Assembly: GCF_030503855.1 (NCBI RefSeq)
Contig: NZ_CP129971.1
Span: 2,852,001-2,916,000 of the forward strand
Origin: Marivirga salinae
GTDB lineage: Bacteria; Bacteroidota; Bacteroidia; Cytophagales; Cyclobacteriaceae
Direction: 5' to 3'
Length of the DNA: 64,000 bases
Shown here: positions 9,402-18,865 of the stretch, piece by piece
Layout of the letters: each line of letters opens with the position of its first letter
Numbering within the stretch: position 1 is the first letter of the stretch
Program-made: the position numbers and the translations under genes
Notes under the pieces: model-generated
The model's database searches: none
The model's input: the letters and a program-made list of their open reading frames with translations, nothing else
What the model was told of the DNA's origin: nothing

Positions 9402-9427
9402 TATACTATTGAACTACAAATAGTATA
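9402..9427. promoter_or_regulatory. Inverted repeat in divergent intergenic region (possible operator)
   Basis: TATACTATT (9402-9410) and AATAGTATA (9419-9427) are perfect reverse complements with an 8-base spacer. The site lies in the 116-base gap between the coiled-coil gene (-) and the TPMT-type methyltransferase gene (+). A regulator could reach both from here. No T-run follows, so a terminator is unlikely. Confidence 0.4.
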
Positions 9428-9480
9428 ATTTCTACGTTAAATACAAACTGCAAATTTAAACAAATATTATATTTTACCGC

Positions 9481-10080
9481 ATGGAGTTAAATGAATCTTA
9501 CTGGACTAGCAGATATAAAAGTAATCAACTGGGTTGGGATATTGGATATCCATCACCCGCTATCACTGATTTTATGGATCAAATTGAGGATAAAGAGGCA
9601 AAAATCTTGATTCCAGGATGTGGAAATGCATATGAAGCAGCCTATTTATGGAAAAAAGGATTTAAGAATGTTTGTTTATTAGATTTTTCTCCAATTCCAT
9701 TACAGAAATTTGCAGAAGAAAATCCTGAATTCCCCAAAAATCAATTATTAGAGATCGATTTCTTTGAAGTAAAAGGTGATTTCGATTTTATAATAGAACA
9801 AACCTTTTTCTGCGCTTTAAATCCTGAATTAAGATTGAAATATGTAGAGAAAATGGTGAAACTCTTGAAACCTGATGGTCTTTTAATAGGATTATTATTC
9901 AATATTCCCCTTAATGATGATCATCCACCTTTTGGAGGAGATCAGAAGGAATATGAGCAATTATTTTCTAAATATTTCGAAATACAAAAGATGGAAACAG
10001 CTTATAATTCTATTCCTGAAAGGCAGGGGAGTGAGCTTTTTGTGAAAATGAAGCTAAAGAATCAAAAATCCAATACATAA
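9481..10080 (+). CDS. TPMT-family SAM-dependent methyltransferase
   Basis: 199 residues. The N-terminus (WTSRYKSNQLGWDIGYPSP) is the hallmark of the thiopurine S-methyltransferase family, followed by SAM motif I (ILIPGCGNAYEAAYL), the acidic LLDFSP after strand 2 and FIIEQTFFCAL, where the family carries its post-I motif. These enzymes methylate thiols, selenium or halides; the substrate cannot be read from the sequence. Its 3' end overlaps the convergent methyltransferase gene by 19 bases. Confidence 0.88.
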   Translation: MELNESYWTSRYKSNQLGWDIGYPSPAITDFMDQIEDKEAKILIPGCGNAYEAAYLWKKGFKNVCLLDFSPIPLQKFAEENPEFPKNQLLEIDFFEVKGDFDFIIEQTFFCALNPELRLKYVEKMVKLLKPDGLLIGLLFNIPLNDDHPPFGGDQKEYEQLFSKYFEIQKMETAYNSIPERQGSELFVKMKLKNQKSNT

Positions 10081-10841
10081 TGCTGCTTCTCAAAATCGGG
10101 ATTGAAGAATAGCAAGCCGGCATCAAATAAATCGATACTAGAACTAACTTCTTTTCTTAACTTTAAATCTTCCCAAGCTTTTTTCATGCCAGCCGACCAA
10201 TGGATATCATCCATAATATAAATAGATTCAGTAGCCAAATAGGGTAGAATGATGTTGAAATAGTCAATACTGGCTTCATAAGTATGATTAGCATCAGCAT
10301 AGACTAAATCGATTTTTGAATTTGAGTTTTGAAGCATTTTAGGAAGTAAGTTGGCAATATCTCCTTCATGATAAAGTATGTTTTTATGTTTTGCGTTGAC
10401 TTCTTTTGCAATCTTCAAAGCATTTGGATCCGCCTCAAAGGTGAAAATGTTAGCGGAAGGATTTGCTTTAGCTAAATAAGAAGTATTAGTCCCTAAACTA
10501 GTGCCTAATTCTAGTATTTTTTCAAATTTATTATCATCGATTAAGTGGAACAGGAACTGTGAAAATTTAGGACTTGACAAGCTATTTTTTGCAATAGACT
10601 TTACTTTTCTAAACTGAGATTTATCTACTTTTGAACCTGCACCCAAATCAACTATTTTAAATTCAGTGTCATCTCTTAATAAATCCTTTCTGTTATTTTC
10701 TATGCTTGTCCATTCCTTTGATATGGATTTATTCTTAACAATATTCAGATAAAAATTATAGAAAAAAGGGGAGTGGAGTGAGTGTTCGTCAGTCTTTAGA
10801 TGGAAATATCGAAGGTATTCTTTAAGTAAAAAGAAATTCAA
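10062..10841 (-). CDS. Class I SAM-dependent methyltransferase
   Basis: 259 residues. The Rossmann core begins at about residue 110, with motif I ILELGTSLGTNTSYLA, the acidic TFEADP, then DLVYADANHTYEA and IYIMDDIHWSAGMKKAW. These resemble the O-methyltransferase/CmoB-like group. The N-terminal 100 residues (FFLLKEYLRYFHLKTDEHSLHSPF) are conserved in Bacteroidetes versions of unknown substrate. It is convergent with the TPMT-like gene and overlaps it by 19 bases. Confidence 0.85.
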   Translation of the reverse strand: MNFFLLKEYLRYFHLKTDEHSLHSPFFYNFYLNIVKNKSISKEWTSIENNRKDLLRDDTEFKIVDLGAGSKVDKSQFRKVKSIAKNSLSSPKFSQFLFHLIDDNKFEKILELGTSLGTNTSYLAKANPSANIFTFEADPNALKIAKEVNAKHKNILYHEGDIANLLPKMLQNSNSKIDLVYADANHTYEASIDYFNIILPYLATESIYIMDDIHWSAGMKKAWEDLKLRKEVSSSIDLFDAGLLFFNPDFEKQHYVLDF

Positions 10842-10894
10842 TTTATCTGGATTCTAAAAAGAAATTTTACAAATTTTTCGAATGAAGCTTTGAT

Positions 10895-10914
10895 TGTCAG
10901 GCTATTACCCGACA
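10895..10914 (-). terminator. Hairpin just after apaG (weak terminator candidate)
   Basis: TGTC and GACA ends plus three further pairs (one G-T) give a 7-bp stem with a 6-base loop, 8 bases after the apaG stop on the minus strand. No clear T-run follows, so termination strength is doubtful. Confidence 0.35.
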
Positions 10915-10922
10915 GGGTATAT

Positions 10923-11309
10923 TTAGTTGAGTTTATAGGGTACAATCATATTAAATTCAGGAATTCTTACTTCAATTAATTGTCCATCTAACATTCTTTC
11001 CATTTGATAGGAGCCATGCATTTTCCCGTAAGGTGATTTTAAATTACATCCTGAAACGTATGTGTGTTTTTGACCTGGCTCTAATATAGGTTGCTGACCA
11101 ATTACGCCTTCACCTTCTACTTCTTTTATTTCAAAGCCAGCATCATGAATAAACCATTGTCTTCGGAGCAATTGTACAGTTTGGTCGCCTTTATTTTCAA
11201 TCTCCACTTTATATGTAAATACATAGTGAAATTGAACCGGACTGCTGTATTCCGGTTGGAATTCCGTTTCAACGGTAACGTGTATGCCTTTTGTGATTGA
11301 CTGAACCAT
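10923..11309 (-). CDS. apaG: ApaG family protein
   Basis: 128 residues, the family's usual length. The single fibronectin-III-like domain is covered by VQLLRRQWFIHDAG, GEGVIGQQPILEPGQ, HTYVSGCNL and GKMHGSYQM, all typical of ApaG (YccD/CorD). The protein is linked genetically to Co2+/Mg2+ resistance and to Ap4A metabolism in enterobacteria; the biochemical role is unsettled. It is divergent from ung and alone in its transcription unit. Confidence 0.95.
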   Translation of the reverse strand: MVQSITKGIHVTVETEFQPEYSSPVQFHYVFTYKVEIENKGDQTVQLLRRQWFIHDAGFEIKEVEGEGVIGQQPILEPGQKHTYVSGCNLKSPYGKMHGSYQMERMLDGQLIEVRIPEFNMIVPYKLN

Positions 11310-11382
11310 AATGTAAATATAAACAAATCAACGCTGCAACCGCATGAATAGTTAATAGATTTATTACATTCGAACAAAACTA

Positions 11383-11411
11383 TTGGCTTTTTACATCTTT
11401 TTATAATTTTG
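11383..11411 (+). promoter_or_regulatory. Promoter of ung
   Basis: TTG (11383-11385), an 18-base spacer and TAATTTTG (11404-11411) fit the Bacteroidetes consensus. The element overlaps the in-frame ATG at 11409, which supports the start at 11427. Confidence 0.65.
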
Positions 11412-11426
11412 TGGAAATTTAAATCA

Positions 11427-12089
11427 ATGGAAGTTAGAATTGAAAAAAGCTGGAAGGAAAAACTCTCAAGTGAATTTGAGCAAGATTATTTTCGTGAATT
11501 AGCAAGTTTTGTTAAAACTGAATTTCAAAATAAAACCATATATCCTCCGGCTAACGAAATATTTAAAGCTTTCGATGCTTGTCCTTTTGAAGAGGTGAAA
11601 GTAGTGATCTTAGGTCAAGACCCTTATCATGGAGAGGGACAAGCCAATGGTTTGTGCTTTTCAGTACATCCTGGTGTTCCCATGCCTCCATCTTTAGTCA
11701 ATATTTTTAAAGAACGAAAAGTAGATTTAGGAAAATCCATGCCTCCTAACGGAGATTTGACATCTTGGGCTACACAAGGCGTACTCTTATTGAATGCAAC
11801 ATTGACAGTGGCTGCTAAATCTCCAGGATCTCATCAAAAAAAAGGATGGGAAGAGTTTACTGATGCTGCCATCCAGAAGCTTTCAGATGAAAAAGAGGAT
11901 TTAGTATTCATTTTATGGGGAGCATATGCTCAGAAAAAAGGTGCTGTAATAAACCGAAATAAACATTATGTAATTGAATCACCTCATCCATCTCCCTTTG
12001 CAGCACATCGTGGCTTCTTTGGTTCTAAACCTTTTAGTAGATGTAATGAGTTTTTGATATCTAAAAATAAAGAACCGATTGAATGGTAG
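11427..12089 (+). CDS. ung: Uracil-DNA glycosylase, family 1
   Basis: 220 residues from the ATG at 11427, chosen because the upstream in-frame ATG at 11409 sits inside the -7 promoter element. Family motifs are complete: GQDPYHGEGQANGLCFSV with the catalytic Asp and Tyr, LLNATLTV, and HPSPFAAHRGFFGS with the active-site His and the DNA-intercalating loop. It removes uracil from DNA in base-excision repair. Its stop codon directly abuts the stop codon of the convergent LRR gene. Confidence 0.97.
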   Translation: MEVRIEKSWKEKLSSEFEQDYFRELASFVKTEFQNKTIYPPANEIFKAFDACPFEEVKVVILGQDPYHGEGQANGLCFSVHPGVPMPPSLVNIFKERKVDLGKSMPPNGDLTSWATQGVLLLNATLTVAAKSPGSHQKKGWEEFTDAAIQKLSDEKEDLVFILWGAYAQKKGAVINRNKHYVIESPHPSPFAAHRGFFGSKPFSRCNEFLISKNKEPIEW

Positions 12090-13550
12090 TTATGGACTTA
12101 TCTTTTGATCCATTTCTATACTAATTTTAACACCATTTTTTTGCAAAGTTTCTAAGGTGTTTTTCAATTCCTCAGCTTCCTCTTTTCCTGATGCTTCAAA
12201 TGTTATCCCTCGCATCCATAGGTATTTTAATTGATTGAGTTTTAACATTTCTGGTGGGAATTTATGGATTTCATTATAAGAGATATCCAAATCTTCTAGA
12301 TTCTTAAAGTTTAAAATGAATTCTGGGAAACCTTGAAAGTAGTTGTTATGGATATGGAAATCAGTAATAAGTTTTAAATTGGAAATGCTTTCAGGTAAAT
12401 AAGAAATGCGGTTATGATGCAAGTAAAATTCCTTCAAGAATTTCAATTCTCCTATACTTTCAGGTATGCTGAAGAATCGGTTATGTGCCACATATAATTT
12501 TTCCAAATCTTTAAGATTACCTATTTCATTAGGGAGTATTTCAATTTCATTAAAATATAGATCTAGTTCTGTTAAATTTTTCAAATCAAAAATAAATGGA
12601 GGTAAGCTGTCTAAATCATTTTTGTAAAATGAAATTACTTTCAACTTTTTTAGACTTCCTAAAGCTGGGTGGATCAAATCACTTTGAATGTCATTTTCTG
12701 CAAATTGTAAATCGACTAAATCTTTTAATAAGCCAATTTCTTTAGGAATAGTAGTTAAGTTATTAAAAGATAGGACTATATATTTTAAATTGTTGACAGT
12801 ATCCTCAGCTAAATTGCTTAGGTCAATATTGTTCCTTGATAGATTAAGATGCTCTAAATTTTGAAGCTTCTCTAGATGAAATTTACTATTTGCTCGAAAG
12901 TCATTTCTAGCAAAATCAATTTCTTTTACGTTTTTAAGTTTATGGAAATTTTTGGGTAGAGGAGAGTAAGGGCTATCCCTGTAGACTAATTCTTCAATAT
13001 TAGTATTCCTTTTAAATTTGATTTGTTTATTTGGAGCGTGGTTATAAATCCTAATGGTTTCCAAACTATCTAATCCAAAGAGTGACCAATTTAGTAGCCA
13101 TGGAATTTTTTTAACCGATGTATTCACTAATTCAATTTCCTTAAGATTTTTACATTTCAATAATTTAAAAACAGGGAGTCTTTTTAAATCTCTACCTTCA
13201 AATGAAACATGAGTTATGGTGTCAAATTGATTTGTTCTATTTAGTTGTTCTATTTTAGTATAACTTTCATTTTGTTCACGGATGTAATATTCAAATTTTG
13301 AAATTTGTTTTTGTAAAGTATAAGCGGAATCATAATCAATGTAATTTTCGGAATCCTGATAACTACTATCTACTAAAACTCTTTTTAAAAGTCCATTCCA
13401 AGCTTTCCATTCATAGGCTTCAGTCATTATTATTCTATAATGATGAAAATCAATTGAGTCTTGTTTATTATAAAATTTATATGATTTTTGCGCTTTTGAA
13501 ATGTGGCAAACTGCCATCATTAATGTTATTAAAAAAAGAAATTTTTTCAT
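12090..13550 (-). CDS. Exported leucine-rich-repeat protein
   Basis: 486 residues with a signal peptide (MKKFLFLITLMMAVCHISKAQ). After a helical N-terminal region, about residues 110-455 hold some fourteen 22-24-residue leucine-rich repeats of the bacterial/plant-like type (LxxLxxLxLxxNxLxxLPxxI), interrupted by a few irregular ones. Such proteins bind other proteins; no catalytic domain is seen. No type IX sorting domain is visible at the C-terminus. A near-consensus -7 (TATATTTA) lies about 30 bases upstream. Ligand unknown. Confidence 0.85.
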   Translation of the reverse strand: MKKFLFLITLMMAVCHISKAQKSYKFYNKQDSIDFHHYRIIMTEAYEWKAWNGLLKRVLVDSSYQDSENYIDYDSAYTLQKQISKFEYYIREQNESYTKIEQLNRTNQFDTITHVSFEGRDLKRLPVFKLLKCKNLKEIELVNTSVKKIPWLLNWSLFGLDSLETIRIYNHAPNKQIKFKRNTNIEELVYRDSPYSPLPKNFHKLKNVKEIDFARNDFRANSKFHLEKLQNLEHLNLSRNNIDLSNLAEDTVNNLKYIVLSFNNLTTIPKEIGLLKDLVDLQFAENDIQSDLIHPALGSLKKLKVISFYKNDLDSLPPFIFDLKNLTELDLYFNEIEILPNEIGNLKDLEKLYVAHNRFFSIPESIGELKFLKEFYLHHNRISYLPESISNLKLITDFHIHNNYFQGFPEFILNFKNLEDLDISYNEIHKFPPEMLKLNQLKYLWMRGITFEASGKEEAEELKNTLETLQKNGVKISIEMDQKISP

Positions 13551-13687
13551 AAATCAATTTATTTATAACTAAATATATAGTATTTAATTAATAGTTACAA
13601 GTTATGTTTTAGATTCCTTTAAGGAAGGATAAAGCTGGAAAGTGGAAAAAACCCATTATAATGCTATCAAAATCCATTAAAATAACC

Positions 13688-13695
13688 TATTTTTG
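13688..13695 (+). promoter_or_regulatory. -7 element of gyrB
   Basis: TATTTTTG matches TAnnTTTG and lies 19 bases before the gyrB ATG. I see no good TTTG at the -33 distance, so support comes from the -7 only. Confidence 0.5.
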
Positions 13696-13696
13696 A

Positions 13697-15676
<1,980 letters not shown>

Positions 15677-15701
15677 ACATTTTGAATAAATCATTATTAT
15701 T

Positions 15702-15735
15702 AAAGCCTGAGCCTAAAAGTTCAGGCTTTTTTGTT
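15702..15735 (+). terminator. Intrinsic terminator of gyrB
   Basis: AAAGCCTGA (15702-15710) pairs with TCAGGCTTT (15721-15729) across a 10-base loop and is followed by a run of T (to 15732, then GTTTT). It lies 25 bases after the gyrB stop. Confidence 0.85.
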
Positions 15736-15750
15736 TTCAAAATTTAGATT

Positions 15751-16911
15751 ATGATTGAAACAGCCAATAGAATTAAGAGTGTTGAGGAATATTATTTCAG
15801 TAAGAAATTACAAGAAGTAAGAAGTTTGGATAGTCCAGACTTCCCTGTGATTAATTTAGGAATAGGAAGTCCTGATTTGGCGCCACATCCTACTGTGATT
15901 CAGGCTCTGAATGATGCAGCAATTAAGCCAGATGTGCATGCTTACCAATCCTACAGAGGGATTCCTGAATTGAGAACTGCCATAGCAGGTTATTATGCTC
16001 AGTATTTTGATGTAAAATTAAGTGCTGAGAATGAAATATTACCCTTAGTGGGTTCTAAGGAAGGGATAATGCATATCACGCAGGCATTTGTTAATCCTGG
16101 TGATAGAGTATTGGTTCCTAATCCTGGATATCCAACTTATGGCGCTGTGGCAAATTTGGTTCAAGCAAACATAAAATATTATAATCTAAGAGAAGAAAAT
16201 AATTGGCAATTAGATATCAATTTAATTGAAAAACTGGAGTTGGATAAAGTGAAATTATTTTGGCTGAATTCGCCCCACATGCCAACAGGAGTTCAATATT
16301 CTAAGGAAACACTTCAGAAATTAGTTGCTTTAGCTAAAAAGCACCAATTCTTAATAGTGAATGATAATCCCTATTCCATGATTTTGAATAAAGATTATCA
16401 AAGTATTTTGTCAATAGAGGGAGCTTCTGAAGTTGCTATCGAGCTAAATTCCTTAAGTAAATCCCATAATATGGCAGGTTGGAGATTAGGATGGTGCATG
16501 GGTAAAACTGAATTTATTGATGCCATTTTGAAAGTGAAAAGCAATATGGACAGTGGGATGTTCAAACCATTGCAAATAGCAGCATTCAAAGCCTTAAAAT
16601 TAGGAGATGATTGGTTTGAAAGCTTAAATACAGTCTATAAAGAAAGAAGGGTTTTAGCTGAAAAGATTATAAATAAACTAGGCTGTTCCTTTGATGAAAA
16701 TCAGCAAGGATTATTTTTATGGGCAAAATTACCAGCCAATATTTCTTCCTCTGAGGAACTGGTTGACCATTTACTTCATGAATATCGAGTTTTTCTAAGT
16801 CCAGGATTTATATTTGGAACACAAGGTCAAGGGTATATTAGAATTTCATTATGTGCTAATGAAAATCAATTTAAGACTGCATTAGATCGCTTTCAAAATT
16901 ATCAACCATGA
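15751..16911 (+). CDS. PLP-dependent class I/II aminotransferase (probably aromatic/prephenate-linked)
   Basis: 386 residues. Fold-type I motifs are in order: GIGSPDLAPHP, YQSYRGIPELR, NPGYPTYG, the Asn of LNSPHMPTG, NDNPYS with the Asp-like cofactor position, and LNSLSKSHNMAGWRLGW where the Lys after Ser carries PLP. The next gene, tyrA, overlaps it by four bases, which suggests a role in tyrosine/phenylalanine synthesis, taking 4-hydroxyphenylpyruvate or prephenate as amino acceptor. LL-diaminopimelate aminotransferase is a related alternative. Substrate is inferred from context. Confidence 0.85.
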   Translation: MIETANRIKSVEEYYFSKKLQEVRSLDSPDFPVINLGIGSPDLAPHPTVIQALNDAAIKPDVHAYQSYRGIPELRTAIAGYYAQYFDVKLSAENEILPLVGSKEGIMHITQAFVNPGDRVLVPNPGYPTYGAVANLVQANIKYYNLREENNWQLDINLIEKLELDKVKLFWLNSPHMPTGVQYSKETLQKLVALAKKHQFLIVNDNPYSMILNKDYQSILSIEGASEVAIELNSLSKSHNMAGWRLGWCMGKTEFIDAILKVKSNMDSGMFKPLQIAAFKALKLGDDWFESLNTVYKERRVLAEKIINKLGCSFDENQQGLFLWAKLPANISSSEELVDHLLHEYRVFLSPGFIFGTQGQGYIRISLCANENQFKTALDRFQNYQP

Positions 16912-17768
16912 ATAGTATTATTAATAGCCTTAGTGTATTTGGTTTAGGTTTAATAGGAGGGAGTTTTGCTTTAGCCATTAAGAATAAGTTTCCAGAAATT
17001 AAGGTTTATGGAGTGGATCAAAATCTAGAACATGCACGAAAGGCTTTGGAATTAAATATTATTGATGAAATCAAATCGGCTGATGATAATGAGGTATTGC
17101 AATCTGATTTAATAATTCTGGCTATTCCAGTGAGCGCAATACATGATATTCTACCTCAACTTTTATCTGATGTTTCTGAAAAGACTGTAATTATAGATGC
17201 TGGCTCAACCAAAGGCAGTATTTGTCAAAATATAAGTAAACATCCGAATAGAGAACAATTTGTAGCAGCGCACCCAATAGCTGGAACGGAATATTCAGGA
17301 CCGGAAGCTGCTTTTCCTAAGTTATTTGAGGATAAGAAGAATATTATATGTGAGTTTGATTTAAGTAGTGAAAAAGCCCAAAAATATGCTAATTGGTTTT
17401 TTGAAACTGTAGGGATGAATAACATTTTTATGGATGCTGAAGACCATGATAAACATTTGGCTTACGTATCTCATCTTTCGCATATAAGTTCATTTATGCT
17501 GGGACTAACAGTATTGAACATCGAAAAGGATGAAGAGAATATTCTTAATTTGGCAGGAAGTGGATTTGCTAGTACGGTACGTTTAGCCAAAAGCTCTCCT
17601 GATATGTGGGCGCCAATATTCCAGCAGAACAAATCACATCTAAGCAAAGCATTAGATGAATATATTCTTCAATTACAGGTTTTTAAAGAGAATTTAGAAG
17701 AAGGAAATTCAGAAGAATTGAAAGCAATAATGCTTAAGGCAAATCAAATTAGGAAAGTGCTTAGTTGA
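16908..17768 (+). CDS. tyrA: Prephenate dehydrogenase
   Basis: 286 residues, the length of the monofunctional enzyme. The N-terminal NAD-binding site is VFGLGLIGGSFALAIK; HPIAGTEYSGPEAAF and HDKHLAYVSHLSH carry the conserved His residues of the substrate site. There is no chorismate mutase or ACT domain. It oxidatively decarboxylates prephenate to 4-hydroxyphenylpyruvate. Start codon overlaps the aminotransferase stop (ATGA), implying coupled translation. The gene-free element begins 20 bases after its stop. Confidence 0.94.
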   Translation: MNSIINSLSVFGLGLIGGSFALAIKNKFPEIKVYGVDQNLEHARKALELNIIDEIKSADDNEVLQSDLIILAIPVSAIHDILPQLLSDVSEKTVIIDAGSTKGSICQNISKHPNREQFVAAHPIAGTEYSGPEAAFPKLFEDKKNIICEFDLSSEKAQKYANWFFETVGMNNIFMDAEDHDKHLAYVSHLSHISSFMLGLTVLNIEKDEENILNLAGSGFASTVRLAKSSPDMWAPIFQQNKSHLSKALDEYILQLQVFKENLEEGNSEELKAIMLKANQIRKVLS

Positions 17769-17787
17769 ATATAGGCCAAGTACTGAT

Positions 17788-18086
17788 AACCTGAGTTCGA
17801 CATTAATTTGGAAATTCAGATTTTTCACCCAAGGGGTGACCAGCCTATGGCTGGCATCCATTCAATAGACAAGGCGTCTTTTTGAAGATATAGCGAGCTA
17901 TATCGAAGAAAGACAACGCAGTATATTGGATTATATGGGAAAGTTTTTCTGATTCCGCTTGTAAACAGCGATTTTCTTCCTAAAAATTTCTTACAATAGC
18001 CCGCTATTGCTTCAAAATTTTTAGTTGAAACTCATCCGCCAGCTGGCGGAGGTTCTGAATCCTAAATTAATAATCGAATTCAGGTT
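17788..18086. repeat. Gene-free structured element with terminal inverted repeats (MITE/REP-like)
   Basis: The left end (17788-17820) and the reverse complement of the right end (18053-18086) align over about 33 bases: AACCTGA(G/A)TTCGA, ATTAATTT and ATTCAGA are shared. Between them are four successive hairpins: CCAGCC/GGCTGG near 17840, GATATAGC/GCTATATC with an outer GTCTTT/AAAGAC (17877-17915), CTAAAAATTT/AAATTTTTAG enclosing AATAGC/GCTATT (17980-18023), and CCGCCAGCTGGCGG near 18036. No coding frame fits. It occupies most of the 444-base gap between tyrA and the response regulator; 18087-18212 shows nothing further that I can name. A non-autonomous mobile element is the likeliest reading; one copy cannot prove mobility. 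Confidence 0.55.
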
Positions 18087-18212
18087 GATAGTGTTTTATA
18101 GTAAAAATGCACAAAATGAGTAAGGTTCTAGATTTAGATTTCCCTTATTTAAATTAGTATAAAATATCAGAGATCTACTTTGAATGCACTTTCCATGTGT
18201 GTATTGATTACA

Positions 18213-18863
18213 TCAATCTTCATTTATAAGTCCATTTTGAACGGCATACATCACCAATCCCGCAGTATTTTTAGCATTTAGTTTGCTTAAAAGATTTTTT
18301 CGGTGGGTATTAACTGTATTTTGACTGATAAATAGTTCTTCGGCAATTTCCTGTGCCGTAAATTCTTTTGTGATCAATTTTAATACTTCGAGTTCTCTTC
18401 TGCTAAGTTGAATTAATGAGCTTTTAGCTTTTTTGCTAGTGAATACACTATTCATGTAATCATCTTTAACGGATTGACTAAAGTATTTTTCACCTTTATA
18501 TATTTCTTTCAAAGCAGTAATTAATTCTTCTTTTTCAGCATTTTTAAGTAAATATCCATCGACTCCATTCTTTATACATTTTTGTACCATGCTTATTTCA
18601 CTATGCGTACTTAAAATCAAGGTTTTGATATCAGGATAGTCATCTTTTATCTTTTTACTTAGTTCAATTCCGTCCATTTCCGGCATATTGATGTCTGTAA
18701 CAATGATATCGATAGGATGCTTTTCAATCAAAGGGAAAACCATTTTCCCGTTTTCGCAAGTCTCAATTATTTTGAAATCATCAACATTATCCAAAAGCGC
18801 ACTAATTCCTTCCAAAAACATGTGATGGTCATCTACTATTATTATGTTGATAGTTTTCTTCAT
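18213..18863 (-). CDS. NarL/FixJ-type response regulator
   Basis: 216 residues. The receiver domain (1-125) has the acidic pair Asp11-Asp12, phospho-acceptor Asp57 in VTDINMPEMDG, Thr/Ser at STHSE and Lys in GYLLKNA. A LuxR-type helix-turn-helix follows (about 150-210; LSRRELEVLKLITKEFTAQEIAEEL, then SQNTVNTHRKNLL). The kinase gene lies two bases upstream on the same strand, so this is the output of that pair. A dyad repeated at 21054 and 21820 is a candidate target site. Function beyond transcriptional control is unknown. Confidence 0.94.
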   Translation of the reverse strand: MKKTINIIIVDDHHMFLEGISALLDNVDDFKIIETCENGKMVFPLIEKHPIDIIVTDINMPEMDGIELSKKIKDDYPDIKTLILSTHSEISMVQKCIKNGVDGYLLKNAEKEELITALKEIYKGEKYFSQSVKDDYMNSVFTSKKAKSSLIQLSRRELEVLKLITKEFTAQEIAEELFISQNTVNTHRKNLLSKLNAKNTAGLVMYAVQNGLINED

Positions 18864-18865
18864 TT

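Noticed and set aside
17225..17425. Minus-strand open frame inside tyrA
   Set aside because: It lies within a complete, recognisable gene and shows no independent start signal or domain.
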